Positions 35,609 through 43,497 of a stretch of 64,000 nt of DNA are shown here, one piece after another. The position numbers and the translations under genes were made by a program. Under the pieces are notes generated by a model that saw only the letters and a list, made by a program, of their open reading frames with translations, was not told where the DNA came from and ran no database searches. This DNA comes from Methanocella conradii HZ254 (lineage in GTDB: Archaea > Halobacteriota > Methanocellia > Methanocellales > Methanocellaceae): the NCBI RefSeq assembly GCF_000251105.1, contig NC_017034.1, forward strand, positions 1,488,001-1,552,000. Reading direction: 5' to 3'. Each line of letters opens with the position of its first letter. Position 1 is the stretch's first letter.

Positions 35609-35670
35609 TTGTATATATAATTAACGTTGTGAAGTCTTCAGGAGTTTCATGTGTAAACGCAGGCGTTCCT

Positions 35671-36891
35671 CTACTCTGCTGTGGCCAGCCGTTTTATCAT
35701 AGGGCCACTTATAATCGAGGTGATGACCGCCATTATGATGAGGGCGACGAAAATGCGGTCATCGATGAGGCCAGCATCCCTCGCGACCCTGGCCAGGACC
35801 ATCTCCATAGCGCCCCTCGAGTTCAGGGCGATTCCGATGGCGGCGGCCTGCCTGGAGGGGAGCCCGCTAATCTTTGCGCCCAGCGTCGCGCCAATGACCT
35901 TGCCGGCGCACGCCATGAGGAGGGTCGCAGCCGCCAGTAGGAGGTCGAAGGATTTGAAAAAATCCGCCCGCAAGCCTATGGAGACGAAATAGATAGGGGC
36001 GAAGAAGCACATGACAAGCCTGCTAAGCATATCATTAGCCTCAATGCGCTTATCGCTGCCTCGCGAGAAAGCCGCGCCCGCCATGAACGCTCCAAAGGCC
36101 GCATGTATGCCCATAAGCTCGACTATTACGACCGCCAACAGCATGAAAACCATGGCAAGGCCCATGTAGCAGGCGGAGCATGGCTTAAGCCATTGTAGGG
36201 CTTTCTGTGCGAGGACACGGCCGGCCATAAGCAAGAACATTAAGGTCAAAAGCACGACGATGAAGGACGTGTAAGGGGACAGGCCAGGCACGTCCCTATA
36301 TGCGAATTCATTTAAAACTAAGGTGAAAAGCGACCAGCCGACGAGGTCGTTAATCGTCGCGACGCCCATCACGATCATGCCAGTATCGGTCTTCAACAGG
36401 CCCATATCCTTTAGCATGCGGGCTATGACAGGAAGGGCGGAGATGGAGAAAGCGGTGCCAATGAATAAGGCGAGCAGCTTTAGCATGCTCTGGGCATGCC
36501 CTCCCCAAAGTTGAGGGGACAGGATGACCAGGCTGAAACCGAGTACGAAAGGTAGAGCTATCCCCATTAAGCTCGTCCATGCTATATTGTATAATCGCTT
36601 TTTGATCATGCCTATGTCAACCTCAAGCCCCACGAAGAACAGGAAGAAGAGCACGCATATCTGGGTGAGAACGTCTATTCCCATGTAGGCTGGCCCTACG
36701 TTCGGGAATAGCCAATCGTAGGCATTCGGGCTTAACCTGCCCAGGACCGTCGGCCCTATGACGATGCCGCCGATGAGCTCTCCTACGATAGATGGGATAT
36801 GAAGCCTTCGCATCAGATGGCCGAAGGAGAGAGCTATGCTTAACATTATGACAATATCCAGGAAAATGACAGCAATATCATGTGGAGCCAT
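35671..36891 (-). CDS. CPA2-type Na+/H+ or K+/H+ antiporter
   Basis: Cation/proton antiporter of 406 residues with about 12 membrane helices. Blocks IPSIVGELIGGIVIGPTVLG near the N-terminus, INDLVGWSLF (the conserved Asp pair region) and LNSRGAMEMVLARVARDAGLI match the KefB/NapA group. There is no C-terminal nucleotide-binding domain. Two palindromes flank and overlap its TATA box, so it seems to belong to the sulfur regulon although its link to sulfur is not obvious. Confidence 0.9.
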   Translation of the reverse strand: MAPHDIAVIFLDIVIMLSIALSFGHLMRRLHIPSIVGELIGGIVIGPTVLGRLSPNAYDWLFPNVGPAYMGIDVLTQICVLFFLFFVGLEVDIGMIKKRLYNIAWTSLMGIALPFVLGFSLVILSPQLWGGHAQSMLKLLALFIGTAFSISALPVIARMLKDMGLLKTDTGMIVMGVATINDLVGWSLFTLVLNEFAYRDVPGLSPYTSFIVVLLTLMFLLMAGRVLAQKALQWLKPCSACYMGLAMVFMLLAVVIVELMGIHAAFGAFMAGAAFSRGSDKRIEANDMLSRLVMCFFAPIYFVSIGLRADFFKSFDLLLAAATLLMACAGKVIGATLGAKISGLPSRQAAAIGIALNSRGAMEMVLARVARDAGLIDDRIFVALIIMAVITSIISGPMIKRLATAE

Positions 36892-36905
36892 AAATGCCTT
36901 ATTGG

Positions 36906-36919
36906 TTAACTATTGTCAT
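36906..36919. promoter_or_regulatory. Sulfur-regulon palindrome, site 6
   Basis: TTAACTATTGTCAT, 14 bases upstream of the antiporter start, adjoining the TATA-like TAAATATATG (36917-36926, minus strand). Confidence 0.65.
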
Positions 36920-36923
36920 ATAT

Positions 36924-36937
36924 TTAACAATTGTTAT
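36924..36937. promoter_or_regulatory. Sulfur-regulon palindrome, site 7
   Basis: TTAACAATTGTTAT on the other side of the same TATA box, 18 bases from site 6. The promoter is bracketed by two sites. Confidence 0.7.
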
Positions 36938-36981
36938 TTAGCACGACAAATATCTTCGGATTGTATGCCGGAATGCGAGAG

Positions 36982-36989
36982 TATAAATA
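36982..36989 (+). promoter_or_regulatory. TATA box of tRNA-Cys
   Basis: TATAAATA, 12 bases before site 8 and 31 bases before the mature tRNA 5' end. Confidence 0.65.
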
Positions 36990-37001
36990 TTATCGGGTGG
37001 A

Positions 37002-37015
37002 TTAACTATTGTTAA
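37002..37015. promoter_or_regulatory. Sulfur-regulon palindrome, site 8 (tRNA-Cys promoter)
   Basis: Perfect TTAACTATTGTTAA ending 4 bases before the tRNA-Cys 5' end and 12 bases downstream of its TATA box, that is over the expected transcription start. Confidence 0.82.
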
Positions 37016-37019
37016 GCCT

Positions 37020-37090
37020 GCAGGGATGGCAGAGTGGCTATGCAACCGGCTGCAGACCGGTACAGGAGAGTTCGAATCTCTCTCCCTGCT
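37020..37090 (+). tRNA. tRNA-Cys (GCA)
   Basis: Cloverleaf folded by hand: acceptor GCAGGGA/TCCCTGC (37020-37026, 37083-37089), D stem GCA/TGC, anticodon stem ACCGG/CCGGT with loop CTGCAGA (anticodon GCA at 37052-37054), T arm GAGAG-TTCGAAT-CTCTC, discriminator U at 37090. No CCA is encoded and there is no intron. A run of five T (37090-37094) follows. The gene sits in the sulfur island near SepCysS, which uses this tRNA. Confidence 0.97.
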
Positions 37091-37106
37091 TTTTAAGTGA
37101 CTTTTT

Positions 37107-37919
37107 ATGAATTCGATACTTGAGCATAGACTTCACGTGCTTATGAAGACGTTGTGCCAGATGGGCAGCGTCATGGTTGCCTTTTCTGGAGGCGTTGACT
37201 CCACGCTTTTATTGAAATGCGCAGCCGAGGCCCTGGGAAGGGAGAACGTAGTGGCAGTCACGGCATCTTCAGATACGCTCAAGCCCGAAGACCTGGAGAG
37301 GGCGAAAGGCTTAGCCCATCTCATAGGCGTCAGGCACATCGTTATAGGCACGAGTGAGATGGAAGACCCGGAGTACGCGGCCAACACGCCAGATCGCTGC
37401 TACCTGTGTAAAAAGCTCAGGTTCAGCATGCTGGCCCATCTGAAAGATGAGATGGGCATCGCTTACATCGCTGACGGCGCAAACGCCGACGACGAGGGCG
37501 ACTATAGGCCCGGCATGCGGGCTTTGGCAGAGCTGGGCATAAGGAGCCCGCTGCGAGAGGCGGGGCTACGCAAGGCCGAGGTCAGGGAAGCTGCGAAAGC
37601 ATTCGGGCTGCCGAACTGGGACCTGCCGTCGCAGGCATGCCTGGCCTCGAGGTTTCCATATGGCACGAAGCTTACGCCCGAACGGCTCAAGCAGGTATAC
37701 GAGTCTGAGAAGCTCGTCAATAGCCTTGGCGTCAGGCAGGTGAGGGTACGATATCACGGCGACGTCGCCCGCATAGAAGTGCCGGCCGGCGACATAGGGC
37801 TGCTGGTAAAACACAGAGAGGAGGTCGTCGAGGGCCTGAAAAAAATAGGGTTCATATACGTCACTCTGGACTTACAGGGGTTCAGGAGCGGCAGCCTGAA
37901 CGAGGCATTAAATAGGTGA
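37107..37919 (+). CDS. larE: LarE-like ATP-dependent sulfur transferase
   Basis: PP-loop protein of 270 residues (SGGVDST, residues 27-33) of the LarE/TIGR00268 family. Cys98 and Cys101 (RCYLCKK) and Cys178 (QACLASRFPYG) form the three-Cys set associated with [4Fe-4S]-dependent LarE rather than sacrificial Cys only. LarE normally makes the nickel-pincer cofactor; no larB or larC lies here, so another thiolation target is possible. It starts 16 bases after tRNA-Cys and is followed by thiI 6 bases later. Confidence 0.88.
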   Translation: MNSILEHRLHVLMKTLCQMGSVMVAFSGGVDSTLLLKCAAEALGRENVVAVTASSDTLKPEDLERAKGLAHLIGVRHIVIGTSEMEDPEYAANTPDRCYLCKKLRFSMLAHLKDEMGIAYIADGANADDEGDYRPGMRALAELGIRSPLREAGLRKAEVREAAKAFGLPNWDLPSQACLASRFPYGTKLTPERLKQVYESEKLVNSLGVRQVRVRYHGDVARIEVPAGDIGLLVKHREEVVEGLKKIGFIYVTLDLQGFRSGSLNEALNR

Positions 37920-37925
37920 GCAGAG

Positions 37926-39095
37926 ATGGATTTTGACCTGATAATCGTACGGTATGGGGAAATAGGCATTAAGAGCGAGCCGATAAGGAGAAAGTACGAA
38001 AATTTACTGGTGAAGAATATACGCGCAATGCTGGCGGCGAATGGCATCGATTTTGAGGATATTGCCAGGGAGCGCGGCCGCATATACGTGAAGACGAAAG
38101 ACGAGGGCGCCATACAATTACTGAGCAAGGTGTTCGGCGTGGTGTCGTGCAGCCCGGCGATATCCGCCGGATCGACGGTCGAGGAGGCCGCGAAGTTTGC
38201 CGCGGACGTGGCGAGGAACATCGTGAAGGACGGCGAGTCCTTTGCCATAGTGCCCAGGAACGCCAGCTACCAAAAGCTCACGCCGATGGAGATAGGGCGT
38301 ATCTGCGGGGACGCGGTGTTAGAGGCGATAAGGGAGAGAAAGCCGCACGTCGATCTCAGGAACGCGAAGCATCGGATCCACGTTGAGCTGAGAGATTCGG
38401 GCGCCTACGTGTTCACCGACATTGTGCCAGGGGTGGGCGGCATGCCGCTGGGCTCTCAGGGTAAAATGGTCGCCATGGTTTCAGGCGGCATCGACTCGCC
38501 CGTCGCCGCCTGGCTCATGATGAAGCGGGGCTGCGAGATAGTGCCCGTGTTCTTCCATAACGCCCCCTATTTCGACGATACCACGATGGAGCGGGCCTTG
38601 AATACGCTTAAAAAGCTAAAGGAATGGTGCCCGGGCCACGAGATGAAGGCTTACATCATGCCACATGGCAGGAACCTGCAGGCTTTTCTGGAAAAGGGTA
38701 ACCAAAAGTACACTTGCGTGTTCTGCAAGCACCTGATGTATAAGGTGTCGCGCGCCATCGCGGAGAAAGAGGGGGCTCATGGCATCGTGACTGGGTCTTC
38801 GCTAGGCCAGGTGGCCTCGCAGACCTCGGACAACATGCTCGCCGAGGCCTACGACGTGGACTTTCCGGTCTATCATCCGCTCATCGGCCTCGACAAGGAG
38901 GAAATCGTCGGGATCTCAAAGAGGATCGGCTTGTTTGACATCTCGATACAAAAGGCGGCAGGATGCAGGGCAGTGCCGAAGCACCCCTCCATCCACGGGC
39001 GCCGGGAAGAGGTCATCAGGATGGAGAGGGAGCAGTTTGACTTCGATGAGCTCGTTGCGCTCGAGGTTGAGAACGCAAAAGAGGTAACGCTTTAA
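37926..39095 (+). CDS. thiI: tRNA 4-thiouridine synthetase ThiI
   Basis: A 389-residue protein with N-terminal ferredoxin-like and THUMP domains (about 1-165) and a PP-loop domain (VSGGIDSPVAAWL, about 178-190). CVFCKHLMYK gives a CxxC pair and AAGCRAVPKHPSIHG a further Cys. There is no rhodanese domain, as usual in archaea. It uses sulfur to thiolate tRNA U8. AGGTGA overlapping the larE stop is its ribosome-binding site, so the two are coupled. Confidence 0.94.
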   Translation: MDFDLIIVRYGEIGIKSEPIRRKYENLLVKNIRAMLAANGIDFEDIARERGRIYVKTKDEGAIQLLSKVFGVVSCSPAISAGSTVEEAAKFAADVARNIVKDGESFAIVPRNASYQKLTPMEIGRICGDAVLEAIRERKPHVDLRNAKHRIHVELRDSGAYVFTDIVPGVGGMPLGSQGKMVAMVSGGIDSPVAAWLMMKRGCEIVPVFFHNAPYFDDTTMERALNTLKKLKEWCPGHEMKAYIMPHGRNLQAFLEKGNQKYTCVFCKHLMYKVSRAIAEKEGAHGIVTGSSLGQVASQTSDNMLAEAYDVDFPVYHPLIGLDKEEIVGISKRIGLFDISIQKAAGCRAVPKHPSIHGRREEVIRMEREQFDFDELVALEVENAKEVTL

Positions 39096-39126
39096 GATGC
39101 AAAAATGATAAATAGACCAACCGCAT

Positions 39127-39140
39127 ATAACAATTGTTAA
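39127..39140. promoter_or_regulatory. Sulfur-regulon palindrome, site 9 (thi4 promoter)
   Basis: ATAACAATTGTTAA, one change from consensus, overlapping the TATA-like CATATAAC (39124-39131) and ending 21 bases before thi4. Confidence 0.75.
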
Positions 39141-39161
39141 TTTTATGGAGCATGATTAAGG

Positions 39162-39950
39162 ATGGCAAGCATATTTTCATCGGCATCGGAAAATACGATA
39201 ACCAGGACGATAGTGAGCGGTTTCTCCGAAGATTTTAACAAATATCTGGAAAGCGACGTGATCATTATAGGGGGCGGCCCCAGCGGCTTGATGGCCGGAA
39301 GAGAACTTGCGAAAAAAGGGGCCAAAGTTCTCATTATCGAAAGGAACAACTATCTTGGAGGCGGTTTCTGGATAGGCGGCTTTTTAATGAATAAGATCAC
39401 GGTAAGGGCGCCAGGCCAGAAGGTCCTTGACGAGCTTAACATTCCATACAAAGAATTCGCTAGCGGGCTCTATGTAACCGAGGGCCCGCACGCGTGCTCA
39501 AAGCTCATCGCAAGCGCCTGCGAGGCCGGGGCCATGATACTTAACATGACCACGCTGGATGACGTGGTCCTGCGTGACATGAGGGTGAGCGGTGTCGTCG
39601 TCAACTGGACGCCCGTTTCCTCGCTTCCAAGGGAAATCACATGCGTGGATCCGATAGCGATTGAGTCGAAAGTCGTGATCGATGCAACAGGCCACGACGC
39701 CTGCGTTGTTAAAAAGCTCGAATCCCGCGGCCTGATAAAGGCCAAAGGCTTTGGCGCTATGTGGGTTGAAAAGTCTGAAGACGCCGTCGTCGAATACACT
39801 GGGGAGGCATATCCAGGCCTCATCGTGTCGGGCATGGCAGTCTCCACGTTGTACGGGCTTCCTCGAATGGGCCCGACCTTCGGGGCAATGTTGCTATCGG
39901 GAAAGAAGGCCGCAGAAGTTGCATATACAAAATACCTATCTGCCCAATGA
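39162..39950 (+). CDS. thi4: Thi4-family thiazole synthase with Cys at the sulfur-donor position
   Basis: FAD/NAD-fold protein of 262 residues: GGGPSGLMAGRELAKKG for dinucleotide binding, ERNNYLGGGFWIGG, DATGHDA, and C-terminal GMAVSTLYGLPRMGPTFGAMLLSG. The block TCVDPIAI places Cys161 where yeast Thi4 has its sacrificial Cys and where the sulfide-dependent enzyme of Methanocaldococcus has His. Haloarchaeal Thi4 also has Cys. It is a single gene behind its own palindrome. Confidence 0.92.
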   Translation: MASIFSSASENTITRTIVSGFSEDFNKYLESDVIIIGGGPSGLMAGRELAKKGAKVLIIERNNYLGGGFWIGGFLMNKITVRAPGQKVLDELNIPYKEFASGLYVTEGPHACSKLIASACEAGAMILNMTTLDDVVLRDMRVSGVVVNWTPVSSLPREITCVDPIAIESKVVIDATGHDACVVKKLESRGLIKAKGFGAMWVEKSEDAVVEYTGEAYPGLIVSGMAVSTLYGLPRMGPTFGAMLLSGKKAAEVAYTKYLSAQ

Positions 39951-39964
39951 AAATAAATATGGCT

Positions 39965-41122
39965 TTAGATTGCGCCAAGGGCGTAATCCAGGTCGCCGAT
40001 GAGGTCATCGATGTCCTCGATCCCGGTGGATAGCCGGACGAGGCTATCGGTGATTCCTATCTTTTCCCGGTCTTCCCTTGGGATGCTCGCGTGGGTCATC
40101 AGTGCCGGGTGCTCGACCAGCGACTCGACACCGCCCAGGCTCTCGGCCAGCGCATAGATGCGGAATCGTTCCAGGACCCGCTTCGTCTGCGCCAGGTCCG
40201 CATCGAGCTCAAAGGAAAGCATCCCGCCAAATCCTGTCATCTGCCTCTTTGCCAATTCGTGCTGAGGGAAGCTTTTCAATCCCGGATAATTTACCTTCTT
40301 GACTTTGGGGTGGGATTCAAGGTATTCGGCGACCCTACGCCCGTTTTGGTCATGCCTCTCCATCCTAAGCGCGAGGGTCTTAATCCCGCGAAGGGTTAGA
40401 TAGCAGTCGAAGGGCGATGGTACTGTCCCTATAGCGTTCTGGTTGAACTTGATCTTCCGGTAAATATCCTCGTCGGAGAGCATGATGGCCCCGCCGACCA
40501 CGTCGCTGTGGCCGCTGATGTATTTCGTAGTGCTGTGAAGCACTATGTCCGCTCCCAGGCCTAGAGGATTCTGGAAAAAGGGGCTCATGAAAGTATTATC
40601 CACGACCGTGAGGATACCATGTCTTTTAGCGATTTTTGATATTTCCCGGATGTCGCACAGCTTCATCAGCGGGTTGGTCGGGCTTTCGAGCCAGATCAAT
40701 CTTGTGTTTTCGCGTATGGCATCCTCTACGTTCGCCGTATGGCTGGCGTCCACAAAGGTGAACTCCAGGCCGAAGCCGGCCATCGTCCGCTGAAAGAGCC
40801 GCTTCGTGCCACCGTAGAGGTCGTCGAATCCTATGATGTGGTCGCCTTTTTTTAACAGCGATAGCAATAGCGTCGTCTCGGCGCCCAGCCCGGAACTGAA
40901 CGCGAGGCCATATTTGGCGTTCTCCAGGGCAGCGAGCCTTTTTTCCAGCGCGTCCCTCGTCGGGTTCCCGGACCTGGAATATTCGTAGCCTCCGGTCGGC
41001 TTGTCAACGTCTTTTCTGGCGAATGTGGAGGAGAGGTGTATCGGGACGACGACGTCCCCGCTCCCGCCTTCCTTGAAGTTCGGCTCTTCTCCTACATGTA
41101 TTGCCTTCGTCGCGAATTTCAT
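39965..41122 (-). CDS. metB: Cystathionine gamma-lyase/synthase
   Basis: PLP-dependent Cys/Met-metabolism enzyme of 385 residues. PLP Lys in LHSTTKYISGHSDVVGG; YEYSRSGNPTRDALE and ESLGGVESLVEHPALMTHAS are diagnostic of the gamma-lyase/synthase group. Its ATG overlaps the stop of the upstream CBS-like gene by ATGA, so both act in one pathway, most likely reverse transsulfuration of homocysteine to cysteine. No palindrome is seen in their promoter. Direction of catalysis is inferred from the partner. Confidence 0.92.
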   Translation of the reverse strand: MKFATKAIHVGEEPNFKEGGSGDVVVPIHLSSTFARKDVDKPTGGYEYSRSGNPTRDALEKRLAALENAKYGLAFSSGLGAETTLLLSLLKKGDHIIGFDDLYGGTKRLFQRTMAGFGLEFTFVDASHTANVEDAIRENTRLIWLESPTNPLMKLCDIREISKIAKRHGILTVVDNTFMSPFFQNPLGLGADIVLHSTTKYISGHSDVVGGAIMLSDEDIYRKIKFNQNAIGTVPSPFDCYLTLRGIKTLALRMERHDQNGRRVAEYLESHPKVKKVNYPGLKSFPQHELAKRQMTGFGGMLSFELDADLAQTKRVLERFRIYALAESLGGVESLVEHPALMTHASIPREDREKIGITDSLVRLSTGIEDIDDLIGDLDYALGAI

Positions 41123-42512
41123 GCCATCACTTTCTGCCCTGGTAACTTTTCTTTGACAAAATAGTTGATCACATCCGTGCTGGTAATGATGTCCACCACC
41201 CGGCCGTTATCCACCACCACAGCGGCGTTCTTATCCTTCAGCAGGGTGAACGGGTTGAGGATACTGTCCTTCACGTTCACGGAAGGCAGCGGGTCGTCCA
41301 ATACCTCGCGGACCTTTTGCCCCAAGGATGCTTCATGTCTCGCCAGCTTATTCATTATCGTCAGCTCACGGATGCTGCCGACCTGTACCCCGCCCTCTAC
41401 TACCGGCAGCTGCGAGATGCCGTTTTCCTGCATCACGGCTAACGCCTCATACAAGCGGTCTTCAGGCCTCGCCGCCATCAGGCTATGGACCCGCCGGGGC
41501 TTGGCGGAGATGATGTCCCTGACAGGGATCTGCTCTTCCTCGCTCTCCAGGTAGCCGTTCTCGATCATCCACTCGTCGGAGTAGATGCGGTTGAGGTAGT
41601 TCCTTCCCGTGTCCGGCAGGATAACGACGATCGTCCTGTCAGGACCGAGCCGCTCAGCCACCTGCTTCGCCGCGAAGACGGCCGCCCCGGAGGACCCGCC
41701 TGCGAAGATGCCTTCTTCCCTGGCCAGCTTCCTGGCCGTCAAAAATGCATCCTTATCGCTCACGACGATCACCTCGTCGACCAGCTTCAAGTCCAGGGAG
41801 GACGGCATGAAATCCTCGCCTATCCCTTCGACCTTATAGGTATGTATCTCGCCCTTGGTGCCGTAGAACTCGTGATGGAATATGAGCCTTCGGGGTCCAC
41901 GCCTACGACCTTGATGCTCGGGTTCTTTTCTTTCAAGTACCGCGCGGTCCCGGTAATGGTGCCGCCCGTGCCCATCCCGGCTACGAGGGCATCGACCTTT
42001 CCGCCCATCTGCTCCCATATCTCAGGCCCGGTCGTCCGGTAATGGGCCTCAGGGTTAGAGGGATTGAAATACTGATTCGGGTTGAACGCGTTTGGCATCT
42101 CCTTTGATATCCTCTTGGCCATCTGAACGTTGTTGGCGGGGTCGTCCGGGGACACAGCCGTCGGGGTTACGATCACCTTTGCGCCGAATGCCTTTAAAAT
42201 ATCGATCTTTTCCTTGCTCATCTTGTCGGGTATCGTAAAAATGACCTGGTATCCCTTAACAGCCGACACCATGGCCAGCCCCACGCCCGTGTTGCCGGAG
42301 GTCGGCTCGACTATCGTATATCCCGGCTTGATCAAGCCCTTTTTCTCCGCCGCTTCGATCATAGAGAGGCCTACCCGATCCTTGATGCTCCCGCCGGGGT
42401 TTAAAAACTCCAGCTTGGCATAGACTTTGGCGGCGCCCGGCCCTATGAGCTTATTGATCTTTACCATTGGTGTCCGGCCCACCAGCTCAGTGATATTATT
42501 AGCTACCATCAT
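41119..42512 (-). pseudogene. Cystathionine beta-synthase/cysteine synthase with CBS pair, frameshifted
   Basis: The first frame (start 42512, after GGGAGG) encodes the PLP half: NITELVGRTPMVKINK, PLP Lys in NPGGSIKDRVG, EPTSGNTGVGLAM, GMGTGGTITGTARYLK, GVDPEGS. At about 41880-41884 one base seems missing; the continuation IFHHEFYGTKGEIHTYKVEGIGEDF and two CBS domains are in the next frame to 41119. Everything else is intact, so this is a recent mutation or a sequencing error. The intact protein would be about 464 residues. Coupled to metB by ATGA. Confidence 0.85.
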
Positions 42513-42747
42513 GCATTTTCCTCCCTTTTCCTGGCTCAATAATAGCTTCCTGTCGTGAAATCTTATGTAATGTGCCACCAATCCTTATCATCTGATATAC
42601 CAAAAAATGTGAGATATAGGCAATCCCAAATAAAAGTCGGATTGTTTATTACTCGTGATAATTTTCCCATTTAGAATAATTAGCCCGATTTATCGCTTTT
42701 TTGCCTAAATCTAAAGCCATTTAGAGTATTAATTAATTTGTACTATT

Positions 42748-42912
42748 ATGTGCGATGGGATAATTAGCCAAAAATTAAAGGTCATCGGGGAGCTCATGCG
42801 AATGGAGCGGCCCGCAGAGCCTCAGGAATACATAGAAGAGCACATGGCCTGGACCCTGGAGGAGCTGAAAACCTACTATGACCAGATCAGGCCAATGGTA
42901 TCGGCTCCGTGA
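42748..42912 (+). CDS. Small protein (54 aa), unknown
   Basis: ATG 42748 opens 54 codons including KVIGELMRMERPAEPQEYIE and HMAWTLEELKTYYDQIRP. Amino-acid composition and GC-rich third positions look like real coding sequence. AT-rich TATTAATTAATT lies at 42728-42739. It overlaps the convergent DUF1847 gene by 26 bases. An internal ATG near 42796 is an alternative start. No family recognised. Confidence 0.55.
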   Translation: MCDGIISQKLKVIGELMRMERPAEPQEYIEEHMAWTLEELKTYYDQIRPMVSAP

Positions 42913-43405
42913 GCTTTAAACGCTCTGGATTGCTCACAGCCTCGTGCACGAGCTCGGGTTTTGTTTTAATCCACGACATGAACTTGCTTCCCCCGGCATC
43001 AAGGAGCCTCGCCTGCGCCACGGGATTACAGATAGGCTCGAACGTGCCAGGTATCGCTTTCTCGCTGTCCAGGAGACCGATCTCCTCCCTGGGTATGGCG
43101 CCGCATTTACAGCACACCGATATGGCCTCAAAGCCCTTTACCTCCAGTATCTTCGTAAGGGTCCTGGACTCGGCGATAAGGCCGATACACGTCGCTATCC
43201 CCAATTTCTTATAGCTCCTCCCCTCGGTCCGCGCGGCGGCGATCGCCATCTTCCGTATTTCCGGGTCCTCCTTGTATAAACGTAACACTTCATCGATCGT
43301 CTCTTTTTGAGTCTTCGTAGGGCAGAACATCGGCCCGCTATTGGGCGCGTTGCTCCAGCACGCCTGCCGGTTACACTTGCTGCATTCTAATGAGACCTTT
43401 ACCAT
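42887..43405 (-). CDS. DUF1847-like Cys-rich protein
   Basis: A 172-residue protein with N-terminal CSKCNRQACW and a following CPT, then ATCIGLIAE, AISVCCKCG and FEPICNPVAQA, all Cys-containing blocks of the DUF1847 family, probably metal binding. ATG 43405 is chosen over 43450: homology starts there, GGTGA precedes it, and a TATA-like element lies at about 43436-43444. Function unknown. It sits within the sulfur island but has no palindrome. Confidence 0.82.
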   Translation of the reverse strand: MVKVSLECSKCNRQACWSNAPNSGPMFCPTKTQKETIDEVLRLYKEDPEIRKMAIAAARTEGRSYKKLGIATCIGLIAESRTLTKILEVKGFEAISVCCKCGAIPREEIGLLDSEKAIPGTFEPICNPVAQARLLDAGGSKFMSWIKTKPELVHEAVSNPERLKLTEPIPLA

Positions 43406-43497
43406 GCATTCACCGTCTTTGAAAAAAGGGTGCCTTATGTATATATCCATAAATAATACAGCAAATTCTACCGGAATGAATCACTTAAATAAAAGAA

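Noticed and set aside
41119..42512. Programmed frameshift as explanation of the split CBS gene
   Set aside because: No slippery run or downstream structure is visible at 41880; a one-base deletion or sequencing error is simpler.
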